A stretch of DNA of 64,000 nucleotides from Acidobacteriaceae bacterium (GCA_030037545.1 JASHRF010000010.1:27045-91044), one strand, 5' to 3'; numbered from the stretch's first letter, positions 16,871 through 25,828 are shown. A program made the numbers and translations. The notes: generated by a model not told the origin, from the letters alone.

Positions 16871-18273
16871 GATTGTCCCTCGGCGCGGGTGCGATTGCGG
16901 TCCTGATTGCTGCATTGAGTGTGCGGTGCGGCCTCTCTGCGGATTCGTCACAGCTATCTCTCCCTGATGTAATCGTTACCGCTGCGCCCGGCTACCAGCC
17001 CCTGGCAGCTCTTAGCGGCAAAGAGCGCTTCCCGAAGGGAGCGCAACTGCTCCTGGTTCACAACGGCAGCGCCGAGCCGCTTGCGTCTCAGCTTTGGGCC
17101 TCGGCCGATGCGAATGTATCGTTCGACGGCCAGCGCGTACTGTTCGCCGGCAAACAGAAGCAGACCGATCATTGGCAGATCTGGGAGATGACACTGCGTG
17201 GCCGCTCGCTGCGCCTGCTTTATGCCGGATCCGATGATGCCATCCGGCCCATGTATCTTTCTTCCGGACAATTCTTCTTCGCTCAGCGCACTGCGCCGGG
17301 ATTTCAGATCGTCGTTGCCGGCACGCAATCCGGCGATCCTTTCGCCCCGATTGACTCCAACGCGAGCGCAAAACTGCTTCCCATCACTTATCTCCCAGCC
17401 AGCGCAATTCCCGACGATGTGCTGCTCGACGGGCGCATTCTCTTTGAGTCGTACTTTCCGCTCGGCTCAGGTACGACGCCCGAAGAGTTCCTGGTCTATG
17501 CCGACGGCTCTGGCGTCGAGTCGTATCGCTGCGATCACGGCCGCGCGCGCTGGGGCGGCCATCAGCTTGCCTCGGGCGATGTGATCTTTACCCACGGAAC
17601 ATCGCTGGCGAGGTTTACGTCGCCGCTTGCACACGAGGCGCCGGTCGCCGCGCCGCACGGCGAATATGCCGGCGCGATTGCGGAAACGCAATCGGGCGAG
17701 TGGCTGGTGAGCACGCGGCCGGACGCCCAGGCGCACTTCGCGCTTCGGCTCGTTACTCCGGGCGCAGCCGGAATGCGGACCGTATTTTCGCGTTCCGATC
17801 GCGATCTGATCGAACCGGTGCTCGTGGCGCAACGCGCACGGCCGCACCGGCACCCTTCAGCGCTGCATCCATGGAACTACGCGAACATGCTGTCGCTCGA
17901 TTCGCGCCTCTCGCGCGAAGGCGATCTCAAGACGGCTCCTGCATCGGTCCGGCTTGAAACCCTCGATCCGCAGGGCCGCATTCGTTCCAATGGCACAGCG
18001 CCCGTCGAGTCGGATGGCTCTTTCTTTGTCCAGGTTCCGGGCGACCGGCCCATCCGATTTGTTCTGCTTGATCGGAATGGTAAAGCCGTGCGCCAGGAAC
18101 GCGGATGGTTCTGGATTCGCGCCGGCGAGCAGCGCATTTGCGTTGGCTGTCATACAGGACCGGAGTGCGCCTCTGAAAACCGCGTACCGGCAGTCTTGAT
18201 GCGCACCACTACGCCATTCGACCTGACCAACGCAAAGCCTGCCACGCAAACGCAGGCGAGTAGGGGCAACTGA
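16867..18273 (+). CDS. HzsA-like exported beta-propeller monoheme cytochrome
   Basis: The 468-residue product starts in the ATGA overlap with the DAHP synthase. A signal peptide (LGAGAIAVLIAALSVRCGLSA) is followed by a WD40/TolB-like beta-propeller (SFDGQRVLFAGKQKQTDHWQ; LASGDVIFTHGTSL). The C-terminal part has a carboxypeptidase-like strand pattern (SDGSFFVQVPGDRPIRFVLLD) and then one CVGCH haem c site at residues 425-429 in the context GEQRICVGCH. That order resembles the middle domain of the hydrazine synthase alpha-subunit family (HzsA) and its many uncharacterised relatives. No anammox genes are present, so hydrazine synthesis is not implied. It is likely a periplasmic electron-transfer or redox component of this operon. 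Confidence 0.72.
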   Translation: MRLSLGAGAIAVLIAALSVRCGLSADSSQLSLPDVIVTAAPGYQPLAALSGKERFPKGAQLLLVHNGSAEPLASQLWASADANVSFDGQRVLFAGKQKQTDHWQIWEMTLRGRSLRLLYAGSDDAIRPMYLSSGQFFFAQRTAPGFQIVVAGTQSGDPFAPIDSNASAKLLPITYLPASAIPDDVLLDGRILFESYFPLGSGTTPEEFLVYADGSGVESYRCDHGRARWGGHQLASGDVIFTHGTSLARFTSPLAHEAPVAAPHGEYAGAIAETQSGEWLVSTRPDAQAHFALRLVTPGAAGMRTVFSRSDRDLIEPVLVAQRARPHRHPSALHPWNYANMLSLDSRLSREGDLKTAPASVRLETLDPQGRIRSNGTAPVESDGSFFVQVPGDRPIRFVLLDRNGKAVRQERGWFWIRAGEQRICVGCHTGPECASENRVPAVLMRTTTPFDLTNAKPATQTQASRGN

Positions 18274-18274
18274 C

Positions 18275-20053
18275 ATGAGGCACTTTTCACTTTTGTTGAT
18301 CGGCGTATTGGGGATGGCTCAGCATTCCGTCGCTCAAGCCGGACCAAAACTTGCGGAAGCGGCTCAGTTCGCTGATCCCATTGCGATGGCACTCAGCGAT
18401 GAGGCGCCTAAGGCGCAGACAGCCGAACCGCAGGCGCCATCGGCAACAGAGTCCACCATCAAATTTGAAGACGCCACCGACGCCTCGGGTATCGATTTCA
18501 CCGAAAGCTTCGGTTCGGCCAAGTTGGGCTCGCTGCTTGAAGGCACTGGCGCGGGCTGCCTCTGGTTCGACTACAACAATTCCGGACTGCAATCGCTCTA
18601 TGTCGTCAGCGGCCGTCCGCTCGACGATTCGATGCATCCGTTTCCACTGAAAGTAAAGCCGAATCCTCCGCCGCATAACCACCTCTATCGGAACGACGGC
18701 AATGGCCACTTCACCGATGTGACCGATCAATCCGGGCTCAACCCCGACATGTACTCAGTGGCCGTTACTGCCGCGGACTACGACAATGACGGCAATGAAG
18801 ACCTGTTGGTCACGGGCTACGGCAAAGTCGTTCTCTATCACAACGACGGCAACGGCCATTTTACCGACGTCACCGCGAAGGCCGGCATCAAGGTCGATGG
18901 CTGGGCCATCAGCTCTACCTGGCTCGATTACGACAGAGATGGGTGCGTTGATCTGTTTGTGGGACGCTACGTGAAGTTCGACCCCGCCTACCGCGCCTTT
19001 TACGCGCCCACCAATTATCCGGGCCCGCTGGACTACGAAGGCGAAACGAACATGTTGTTCCACAACAACTGCGATGGGACGTTTACCGATGTGACGGACA
19101 AGTCGGGCATTGGCGCATATGTGGGACGCGAGATGGGCGTGACGGCGTCGGACTTCGACAATGACGGTTGGGACGATATCTACGTGGCCAACGACCGGAC
19201 AGAGAACTTCCTCTTCCGCAACAAGCATGATGGAACCTTTGAGGAGATTGGGAACGACACGGGCACGGCCTACGGGCAGAATGGCGAGTCGACTTCGTCG
19301 ATGGGCCCGGTCTTTGCCGACTTCGAAGGCCGGGGATTGCTCGACTTGTGGGTGACGGACGGCCACTACAATCGCTTCCTGCTAAACACCGGAAAGCAGA
19401 GCTTTGAGGACATGGGCGCATCGAATGGCATTTCGCAGGCCAATGCGCAATACGTGAGTTGGGGCACGGGCGTCTACGATTTCGACAACGACGGCCAGCT
19501 TGACATCCTCATCTTTCACGGCGGACTCATTCAACTCATCCCGGAGGAGCACTCGTTGTTTCGGGGGCTCGGCAACGGGCGGTTCGAAGATGTCTCTCGC
19601 GACGCCGGTCCCGTGCTGAGTAATCGCACCGTAGCCCGCGGCGCATGCTTTGCCGACTACGAGAACAACGGCAAGGTTGGCGCTTTTATGGTGAATCTCG
19701 GCGCAAAGGGGGCCCTGCTGAAAAACGTTTCAACGGGTGCCGGGCATTGGATCGAAATCAAGCTTGTGGGCGGCATGCGCGCAGGCGATCGCGGAGCAGC
19801 ACCCGGACCTGGCGCAAAGAGCAACCGTGACGGAATCGGCGCGCGCGTTGAAATCGTCGCCGCCGGCAAGCGCCAAACGGCCGAGCGGGTTGCCGCGAGT
19901 GGCTATCTCTCGCAGAACGATGAGCGCCTGCACTTTGGGCTAGGCGCAGCGGAATCGATCGATCGGATCACCGTGCATTGGCCGAGCGGGCGCGTGCAGA
20001 CGCTCACGAACCAGGCCGTCGATCGCGTAATCACCGTCGAGGAGCCCAAATGA
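18275..20053 (+). CDS. CRTAC1-family FG-GAP / ASPIC-UnbV secreted protein
   Basis: 592 residues, starting one base after the previous stop. A signal peptide (LLLIGVLGMAQHSVAQA) leads to a linker and an integrin-type FG-GAP beta-propeller with calcium-loop motifs DYDNDGNEDLLV, DYDRDGCVDLFV, DFDNDGWDDIYV and DFDNDGQLDILI. The last 90 residues are an ASPIC/UnbV domain (RDGIGARVEIVAAGKRQ...GYLSQNDERLHFGLG.....ITVHWPSGR). CRTAC1-like proteins are calcium-binding exported propellers without a known enzymatic role in bacteria. It overlaps the next gene by ATGA, so the two are translationally coupled. Confidence 0.88.
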   Translation: MRHFSLLLIGVLGMAQHSVAQAGPKLAEAAQFADPIAMALSDEAPKAQTAEPQAPSATESTIKFEDATDASGIDFTESFGSAKLGSLLEGTGAGCLWFDYNNSGLQSLYVVSGRPLDDSMHPFPLKVKPNPPPHNHLYRNDGNGHFTDVTDQSGLNPDMYSVAVTAADYDNDGNEDLLVTGYGKVVLYHNDGNGHFTDVTAKAGIKVDGWAISSTWLDYDRDGCVDLFVGRYVKFDPAYRAFYAPTNYPGPLDYEGETNMLFHNNCDGTFTDVTDKSGIGAYVGREMGVTASDFDNDGWDDIYVANDRTENFLFRNKHDGTFEEIGNDTGTAYGQNGESTSSMGPVFADFEGRGLLDLWVTDGHYNRFLLNTGKQSFEDMGASNGISQANAQYVSWGTGVYDFDNDGQLDILIFHGGLIQLIPEEHSLFRGLGNGRFEDVSRDAGPVLSNRTVARGACFADYENNGKVGAFMVNLGAKGALLKNVSTGAGHWIEIKLVGGMRAGDRGAAPGPGAKSNRDGIGARVEIVAAGKRQTAERVAASGYLSQNDERLHFGLGAAESIDRITVHWPSGRVQTLTNQAVDRVITVEEPK

Positions 20054-21984
20054 GCAGCGTCCTCACCAATACGCGCAAGCTGCCGCACCGTTTGGCCGTG
20101 GCCGCATTAGCTGTATGCGGATCGTGCCTGGTCGGTCTCTCGTCGCTCGTGCCTGCCACTCATGCCGCACAGGACGAAAACGGGATCGAGACTTACATTT
20201 CTCCGCTTGAAATTGTCGTTTCACCTGACGGCGCACGGCTCTATGTGCTTTGCCAGGACGCCCGCGAAGTTCGCGTGCTCGATGCGGCAACGCATGCGCT
20301 CATCAAGTCCATCGCGGTCGGCCAGGTCCCGCGCGGCATCGCGCTCTCTCGCAGCGGAGATCGGCTTTACGTCACAAATTCCTGGGACGATACGCTCTCG
20401 GTGATCGATACCCATCAGTTGACAGTGGTTGCAACCTGGGCCGTTGGAGCCGAGCCTTCGGGTGTTGTCTCCGATCCAGACGGCAAGCAGATTTTTGTGG
20501 CCAATCGCATCTCGAACGATGTGGCCGTGCTGAATGCGCGGACCGGCGCTGAAGAAAAGCGGTTGAAGGCCGGCCGCGGAGCCAGCTACCTCGTCTTGTC
20601 TCCCGATGGCAGCCGTATCTATGCGACACACGTTTATCCCAATCCATCGCCGCTTCGCACCGGGCTCGAAAACCGTACCCCTCCTCAATCTGAGATTACG
20701 GTCATCGATGCGGCTCGTGCCCAGGTAGTCGATCGCATTCCACTCAAGTCGATCGCCGGCGTCTTTCATCTCGCTTTTTCTCCCGATGGCCGCCTCGGCG
20801 CAGTGGCCGAATACCACCCCAAGAACATGATTCCGCTGGCGCACCTTGAGCACGGCGGCGCATTCGCTTACACGCTCACGCTCTTTGGCGCCGATGTAGG
20901 TGAGCCCGTTGAAGTTCCCCTCGACGAACTCGAGCGCTACGCATCGCAGCCATTCGGCGTGGCGTTCACACCCGACAAACGGGAACTTTATGTTTCAGTT
21001 GCCGGATCGGAATGCGTTCTGGCCATCGACGTTCAGCGCCTGCTGCAGTTCGTTCACTCGCATCCACGGCCGGCGAGCAACTCGTTTGAGAGCGACCTTG
21101 CCGCCAGCGGCAATTATGTTGTTGCCCGCATCCCTGTGGGAGCCAATCCACGAGGGATCGCGGTCAGCCGCGACGGCCGCTCGGTGTTCGTGGCCAACCG
21201 GCTTGACGACACCATCAGCGTCATCGACACGCGCAGCAATCGCGTGGTTTCAATGATCGCGCTGGGTGACGGGAAGCCACCTTCGGCTATGCGCCACGGC
21301 GAGCAGACGTTCTACACAGCCCGCTACTCGTTTCAGGGCCAGATCGGCTGCTCCAGTTGTCATATCGACTCCACCTTCGACGGCATTACGTGGAACCTGG
21401 AGCCGGACGGCTTTGGCCGCAGCATTGTCGACAACAAGCTGCTTGAGGACATCAATGGCACGGAGCCCTACAAGTGGACCGGCACCAATCCGAGCGTTGC
21501 CATCGAATGCGGACCGCGCACCGAAAAGTATTTCTGGCGGTCGGAGCAGTATGACGACCGGACGCTGGCCGATCTGTCTCTGTACGTCCTTTCGTTGCCA
21601 CCCCGCCCCAACCGCTGGCGCTCGCCTGATGGGGAGCTCACTCCGGCACAGGAGCGCGGCAAGGCCATCTTTGAGCGCTCCGTGGACACGTTCAAGAAGC
21701 CAATCCCGGAATCCAACCGCTGCTCCTATTGCCACAGCGGGCCTAAAGGCACCAGTCAGAAGATCTTCGACGTGGGGACGCGTAAGCCCACCGACAATAC
21801 GGGCCTTTTCAAGGCGCCAATGCTGACCAACATCGTGCTCACAGCGCCCTACCTGCACGATGGGTCGGCGCGTTCGCTTGAGGAAATTTGGACCATCTAC
21901 AACCCAGACGACAAGCACGGCCGCACCAACGACCTTACCAAAGACGAACTTAACGATCTGATCGAATACCTCAGGTCTCGATAG
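20050..21984 (+). CDS. YVTN beta-propeller fused to diheme cytochrome c (peroxidase/MauG-like end)
   Basis: 644 residues, with the start in the ATGA overlap. After a signal peptide comes a YVTN/YncE-type seven-bladed propeller (VVSPDGARLYVLCQDAREV, IALSRSGDRLYVTNSWDDT, VSRDGRSVFVANRLDDT). The C-terminal third has two haem c sites, CSSCH 434-438 and CSYCH 558-562. The latter lies in the order ELTPAQERGKAIFER...CSYCHSGP...FKAPMLTNI...PYLHDGSARSLEEIW, typical of the diheme cytochrome c peroxidase/MauG superfamily. Such proteins reduce peroxide or oxidise protein side chains in the periplasm. The fusion and its neighbours suggest a periplasmic oxidation step, which is inferred. Confidence 0.85.
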   Translation: MSSVLTNTRKLPHRLAVAALAVCGSCLVGLSSLVPATHAAQDENGIETYISPLEIVVSPDGARLYVLCQDAREVRVLDAATHALIKSIAVGQVPRGIALSRSGDRLYVTNSWDDTLSVIDTHQLTVVATWAVGAEPSGVVSDPDGKQIFVANRISNDVAVLNARTGAEEKRLKAGRGASYLVLSPDGSRIYATHVYPNPSPLRTGLENRTPPQSEITVIDAARAQVVDRIPLKSIAGVFHLAFSPDGRLGAVAEYHPKNMIPLAHLEHGGAFAYTLTLFGADVGEPVEVPLDELERYASQPFGVAFTPDKRELYVSVAGSECVLAIDVQRLLQFVHSHPRPASNSFESDLAASGNYVVARIPVGANPRGIAVSRDGRSVFVANRLDDTISVIDTRSNRVVSMIALGDGKPPSAMRHGEQTFYTARYSFQGQIGCSSCHIDSTFDGITWNLEPDGFGRSIVDNKLLEDINGTEPYKWTGTNPSVAIECGPRTEKYFWRSEQYDDRTLADLSLYVLSLPPRPNRWRSPDGELTPAQERGKAIFERSVDTFKKPIPESNRCSYCHSGPKGTSQKIFDVGTRKPTDNTGLFKAPMLTNIVLTAPYLHDGSARSLEEIWTIYNPDDKHGRTNDLTKDELNDLIEYLRSR

Positions 21985-21995
21985 GAGATGGCGTG

Positions 21996-23057
21996 ATGAA
22001 GAGGCTCTGTACAATCGCACTGCTAATGGCCGCGGCAACCCTGGCCTTTGCATCGGGCCCGAATATGCCCCGTTTCCGCTTTGAGAACTTTACAACCGCC
22101 GATGGTCTTCCCAACGATCATGTGTACGCGGTGCTGGTGGATGGAGACCGCATCTGGGCCGGCACCGATAACGGGCTCGGGCTCTACGAGAACGGCAGGT
22201 GGAAAACCTACACCACAGCCGACGGGCTTGCCCATCGCGCCGTGCTTTCGCTCGCCCTCGACAAGCGCACGGGCGACGTCTGGGCCGGTACCATGGGCGG
22301 CCTTAGTCGCATTTCGGGTGGGCGCATTGACAGCTTCACCCAATTGAACTCCGGGTTGAGCAACGACGTGGTTTATGGAGTTTCGGTGGAAGGCGAGAAC
22401 GTCTGGGTAGCGACGGCGGCCGGCGCATGCCGACTCAACCTGCATACCGGAGAGTGGTCTCTTTATAACGAGCGCAATACGCCCATGGAGGAGATATGGG
22501 CATACGGCGTTTCCGCAACGCCGACCAAGGTCTTCTACGCCATATGGGGCAGCGGGGTGCTTGAGTACAACCAGAAGACTGGCCGCTGGAACAGGTACGA
22601 CGATCCCGATGGCCAAAACAGCATCGTGCTCTTCAAAGACCAGGGGCTGGTGCACGAGATCGTCGGAAATGTAAGTTATGTGGACGACATTCTCTGGGTT
22701 GGTACATATTTCGGTGATAGCCGTTATGACGGCCGCTACTGGCACAATTTTCTGACCAAAGATAGCGGTCTGCCATCGAACTTTACCAACTTCGTAAAAG
22801 GTGTTGACGCGAATCACGCCTGGTTCTGCACCGACAAGGGACTGGCCTACTATGACGGCGTGAACTGGGCCGTCTACACGCTCTCGCTTACAACGCACAA
22901 GCCCGTGATGACAGTGCGTGACGGGGAGGGGAATGTAACGCAGATTCCCGCAACCACCGGACCCGCGCACAACTATATTCTCGGCATTGACTCTCAGGGT
23001 GATGACATCTGGGTTGCCACAGCCGAGGGGCTGAGCCACGGAATTCGTCAACGATAA
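21996..23057 (+). CDS. Secreted two-component-regulator-propeller (Reg_prop) protein
   Basis: About 353 residues from ATG 21996, with AGGAG eight bases upstream; a GTG one codon earlier is too close to that site. A signal peptide (CTIALLMAAATLAFA) is followed only by propeller blades of the Reg_prop type: TTADGLPNDHVYAVLVDGDR, IWAGTDNGLGLYENGRW, DVWAGTMGGLSRI, LWVGTYFGDSRYDG and DIWVATAEGLS. These blades usually form the sensor part of hybrid histidine kinases. Here no kinase, membrane or output domain follows, so it is a free periplasmic propeller. It is gene five of the operon, 11 bases after the cytochrome gene. Confidence 0.83.
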   Translation: MKRLCTIALLMAAATLAFASGPNMPRFRFENFTTADGLPNDHVYAVLVDGDRIWAGTDNGLGLYENGRWKTYTTADGLAHRAVLSLALDKRTGDVWAGTMGGLSRISGGRIDSFTQLNSGLSNDVVYGVSVEGENVWVATAAGACRLNLHTGEWSLYNERNTPMEEIWAYGVSATPTKVFYAIWGSGVLEYNQKTGRWNRYDDPDGQNSIVLFKDQGLVHEIVGNVSYVDDILWVGTYFGDSRYDGRYWHNFLTKDSGLPSNFTNFVKGVDANHAWFCTDKGLAYYDGVNWAVYTLSLTTHKPVMTVRDGEGNVTQIPATTGPAHNYILGIDSQGDDIWVATAEGLSHGIRQR

Positions 23058-23076
23058 GAGAAAAGGAACCAAAACC

Positions 23077-23577
23077 ATGAGCACATTTGCTGAGATTTTC
23101 GCGAGCCTTGGACAGAAGCCGGTGAAGAAGCGCGCCATAACGAATCACGAAGTGCTGAACGAAGCGTTCGCATACGCAAAGCCAAGTTCATTTTCGCGCG
23201 GCATGAGGATCGATCTGAACGGCTTGACGATTTTGCTGATCTCGGGCACGGCGTCGATCGACGAGAACGGCGTGAGCGTGCACAGCGGCGATTTTCGCGC
23301 GCAGATGCGCCGCACATTTTCGAACATCACGGGCTTGCTGGCCAGCGAAGGCTGCACCTGGCACGATATCGTTCGCACCACCTGCTACCTTCGAGACATC
23401 GAGCGCGACTACGAAGCATTCAACGAGGAGCGCACAGCGTTCTTTAAACAGCAGGAACTCGACCCGCTGCCCGCATCCACCGGCATTCAGGCGATCCTCT
23501 GCCGGCCGGAGTTACTCGTCGAGATCGAGGCGATCGCCATGTTCCGCACGGAAGAGTCCGGTGAGAGCAAGGAGTAG
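23077..23577 (+). CDS. RidA/YjgF-family protein
   Basis: 166 residues, longer than the usual 125-130 because of an N-terminal extension of about 35. The fold signature is present: ILLISGTASIDENG, the long helix FRAQMRRTFSNITGLLASEG, DIVRTTCYLRDI, and the end LPASTGIQAILCRPELLVEIEAIAMF. RidA proteins hydrolyse reactive enamines and imines. The Arg that aligns with the catalytic Arg105 of E. coli RidA (VEVARLP) is not at the same place; an Arg lies two positions nearer the EIEAIA strand, so activity may differ. No signal peptide: cytoplasmic. A RidA beside a DAHP synthase is a pattern seen in specialised metabolism operons. Confidence 0.87.
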   Translation: MSTFAEIFASLGQKPVKKRAITNHEVLNEAFAYAKPSSFSRGMRIDLNGLTILLISGTASIDENGVSVHSGDFRAQMRRTFSNITGLLASEGCTWHDIVRTTCYLRDIERDYEAFNEERTAFFKQQELDPLPASTGIQAILCRPELLVEIEAIAMFRTEESGESKE

Positions 23578-23582
23578 CGGCC

Positions 23583-25574
23583 ATGCTTAAGGGATGGTTG
23601 GTGGTTTGTGCAGGTTTGTTCATGCTATGCGCAACGCTCGCTTGCGCGGCGCAGGATGTGAAACACGTTTGCGAATGCGGCGCCCATCCGCCCGGCCCTC
23701 CCAAAGACCGTACGGTCGAGCCGTATGCAGGGGTGCCTGCGGACCTGCGTCCGTTCACCAAGTTCGAAAAACCTTACTACAAAAACTACATCACTCCAAA
23801 TATCTATACCGGCGCGGGGCGCGACATTCCCCAGCCCAAGGGTCTCACCGAGGTCCGCATCGGTTTCGCTGCTCCGGTAGAGCCCAATCCCGAGGCGGTC
23901 TTCGGACAGCGAATGCTCCACGGCGCCCAACTCGCCGTCGAGGAGTGGAACGCCCGCGGCGGCTACGGCGGCATACCTTTTAAGCTGATGATCCACAACG
24001 ACTACAACAATTGGCAGGCCAACGCGGTCTACGGCCCGGATCGGCCGACCGATAAAAGCATATGGGGATCGACGTCGGATATGGCCGTGAAGATGGCTTA
24101 TGACGAGGAGGACTGGGCGATCTTCGGCTCCATCAGCTCCGAGACGACGCACATTATCTTGCGCGTGTCTCTGAAATCCGAGGTTCCCATTGTCAACTCC
24201 GCTTCCACCGACCCCACCATTCCAGAAACTTACATTCCCTGGTACTTCACCGACATCCAGGACGACCGCGTGCAGTGCCTCACGCTCGCACGGCGCATAT
24301 ACACCGAACTTGGCCTCAAGCGTGTGGCGATCCTGCGCGTGAGCAATCGCTACGGAAGGATGGGCGTAGGTAATTTCCGCAATGCCGCGATCCGATTGGG
24401 TCACCCGGTCGTCATCGAACAGGAGTACCTGCCCGGCGATACAGATTTCACGCGCGAATTGCATATCATCCGCGACTCGCGCGTCGATGGAGTCGTGCTA
24501 TGGGCCGATGAAGGCGAGGCGGCCGGCATCCTGAAGCAAATGCGCGCGATGGGTATGAAGCAGCGCGTCTTCGGCGCCTACCGCACGCTGGGACCGGAAT
24601 TGCTGGCTCAAGCCGGTACCGCTGCCGAGGGATTTGAAGCTGTTTTTCCTTACGACCCGACACGTAACGATCCTCGCTGGCTCGACTTCAACCGCCGCTT
24701 CGAGGCCCGCTTCCACGAGCCGCCGGAGCAGTTTGCCTCGCTGGCTTATGACGCCATGAATATGCTGCTGGACTCCATCTGCAAGGCTGGGCTGAACCGC
24801 GCGCGGATTCACGACGCGCTCGCAGACATCGAAGAGTATGACGGCGTGACCGGACACATGATCTTCGATCCCAACCAGAAGAATGTGGCTCCTATGTACC
24901 TGGGCACCGTCCACAATGGCGCCGTCGCCTACCGGCTTGCAACGATGGATAAGCCGCCCACAGCGCAACACCCTTCTGACGCGCCGGCGCCGTCCGCGGT
25001 GCCACAGACGCCCTACGCGCGCGTGGGCGAAGATGGAGTGTGTTACGTAGGCCCGCGAACCGCCAGTCTGCCGCCGGGACCGGTACGTGTGGTTCTGTTC
25101 GGGCCCAACGCGGCGGGGATCGCGCAGTCGCCGGAGATCCTGACGGCGCTGCGCGCCAAAGCGCCGAATGGAGAGCAATGGATCTTGCTGCCCGTGGAGA
25201 GCGGGCAGAACTGGGGCGCGGCGTCAACACAGCTGGTTCACGATCTGATGGACGAACATGCCCTGGCGATTGTGGCTCTGGATCGAGATGCCGGCCACTT
25301 GTCGGAGCAGCTTGCGTTAAAGTGCTTCGTCCCGGTGGTGGCGCTGAGCAACGACAAATCGCTCACCTCGGCCAATGTCCCCTGGATCTTCCGCATGCCG
25401 GCTACAACCACCCCGGCTACGGCGCTGCGGCTGCTGGAAGAGGCTTCGGACCGCAACGGCGCGAACCGGGGACAGATCCGGGATATTCTTGCTTCGGGCA
25501 AACCGATTCTTGGCGTTGCTTTCGAGCCCGGCGGCGAACCGCGCTCTGCGGTCTCCACGGCGCAGCCAGAGTAG
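23583..25574 (+). CDS. Double-domain ABC-type substrate-binding protein (periplasmic-binding fold type I)
   Basis: 663 residues with a signal peptide (LVVCAGLFMLCATLACA) and a VCECGAHPPGPP Cys segment just after it. Residues about 95-450 form a branched-chain amino-acid-type (LivJ-like) binding domain: VRIGFAAPVEPNPEAVFGQRML, AVEEWNARGGYGGIPFKLMI, AIFGSISSETTHII, VPIVNSASTDP, ELGLKRVAILRVSNRYGR, and FASLAYDAMNMLLD. Residues about 490-650 look like a second, shorter periplasmic-binding segment (VRVVLFGPNAAG; LAIVALDRDAGHLSEQLALK; VPVVALSNDKSLTSANVPWIF). No permease or ATPase gene is nearby. Similar lone binding proteins accompany PQQ-alcohol dehydrogenase gene sets in Proteobacteria. Last gene of the operon. 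Confidence 0.85.
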   Translation: MLKGWLVVCAGLFMLCATLACAAQDVKHVCECGAHPPGPPKDRTVEPYAGVPADLRPFTKFEKPYYKNYITPNIYTGAGRDIPQPKGLTEVRIGFAAPVEPNPEAVFGQRMLHGAQLAVEEWNARGGYGGIPFKLMIHNDYNNWQANAVYGPDRPTDKSIWGSTSDMAVKMAYDEEDWAIFGSISSETTHIILRVSLKSEVPIVNSASTDPTIPETYIPWYFTDIQDDRVQCLTLARRIYTELGLKRVAILRVSNRYGRMGVGNFRNAAIRLGHPVVIEQEYLPGDTDFTRELHIIRDSRVDGVVLWADEGEAAGILKQMRAMGMKQRVFGAYRTLGPELLAQAGTAAEGFEAVFPYDPTRNDPRWLDFNRRFEARFHEPPEQFASLAYDAMNMLLDSICKAGLNRARIHDALADIEEYDGVTGHMIFDPNQKNVAPMYLGTVHNGAVAYRLATMDKPPTAQHPSDAPAPSAVPQTPYARVGEDGVCYVGPRTASLPPGPVRVVLFGPNAAGIAQSPEILTALRAKAPNGEQWILLPVESGQNWGAASTQLVHDLMDEHALAIVALDRDAGHLSEQLALKCFVPVVALSNDKSLTSANVPWIFRMPATTTPATALRLLEEASDRNGANRGQIRDILASGKPILGVAFEPGGEPRSAVSTAQPE

Positions 25575-25578
25575 TCTC

Positions 25579-25592
25579 CCGCCGAAAGGCGG
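25579..25592 (+). terminator. Short hairpin after the seven-gene operon
   Basis: CCGCC-GAAA-GGCGG forms a 5-bp GC stem with a GAAA tetraloop five bases after the last stop. There is no U tract, so intrinsic termination is only possible. The remaining bases to 25828, between two convergent operons, show no gene. Confidence 0.4.
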
Positions 25593-25828
25593 ATTCAGCC
25601 TCCCGCAGTGCGCCGCAGCCCGCCGCTCACCCCATTTCCTTTTCCATCTACCACAGGTCCCGGGACATTCGATTTTGCATTCAGGCCAACCCACTCATCG
25701 AGCCGACCGGTACCTGAACATGCCATTGGTTTAAAGGTCGGCGATTATCTGCTTGTCGAGATGCTGTATGAGCCTCCAATTGTCGACCAGTCACTCGGCT
25801 AGCAAGGCCATGCACTCTGAGAGCACTC

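Noticed and set aside
16867..18273. Calling the HzsA-like gene a hydrazine synthase subunit
   Set aside because: The resemblance is to the wider family. The beta/gamma subunits, hydrazine dehydrogenase and other anammox genes are absent.
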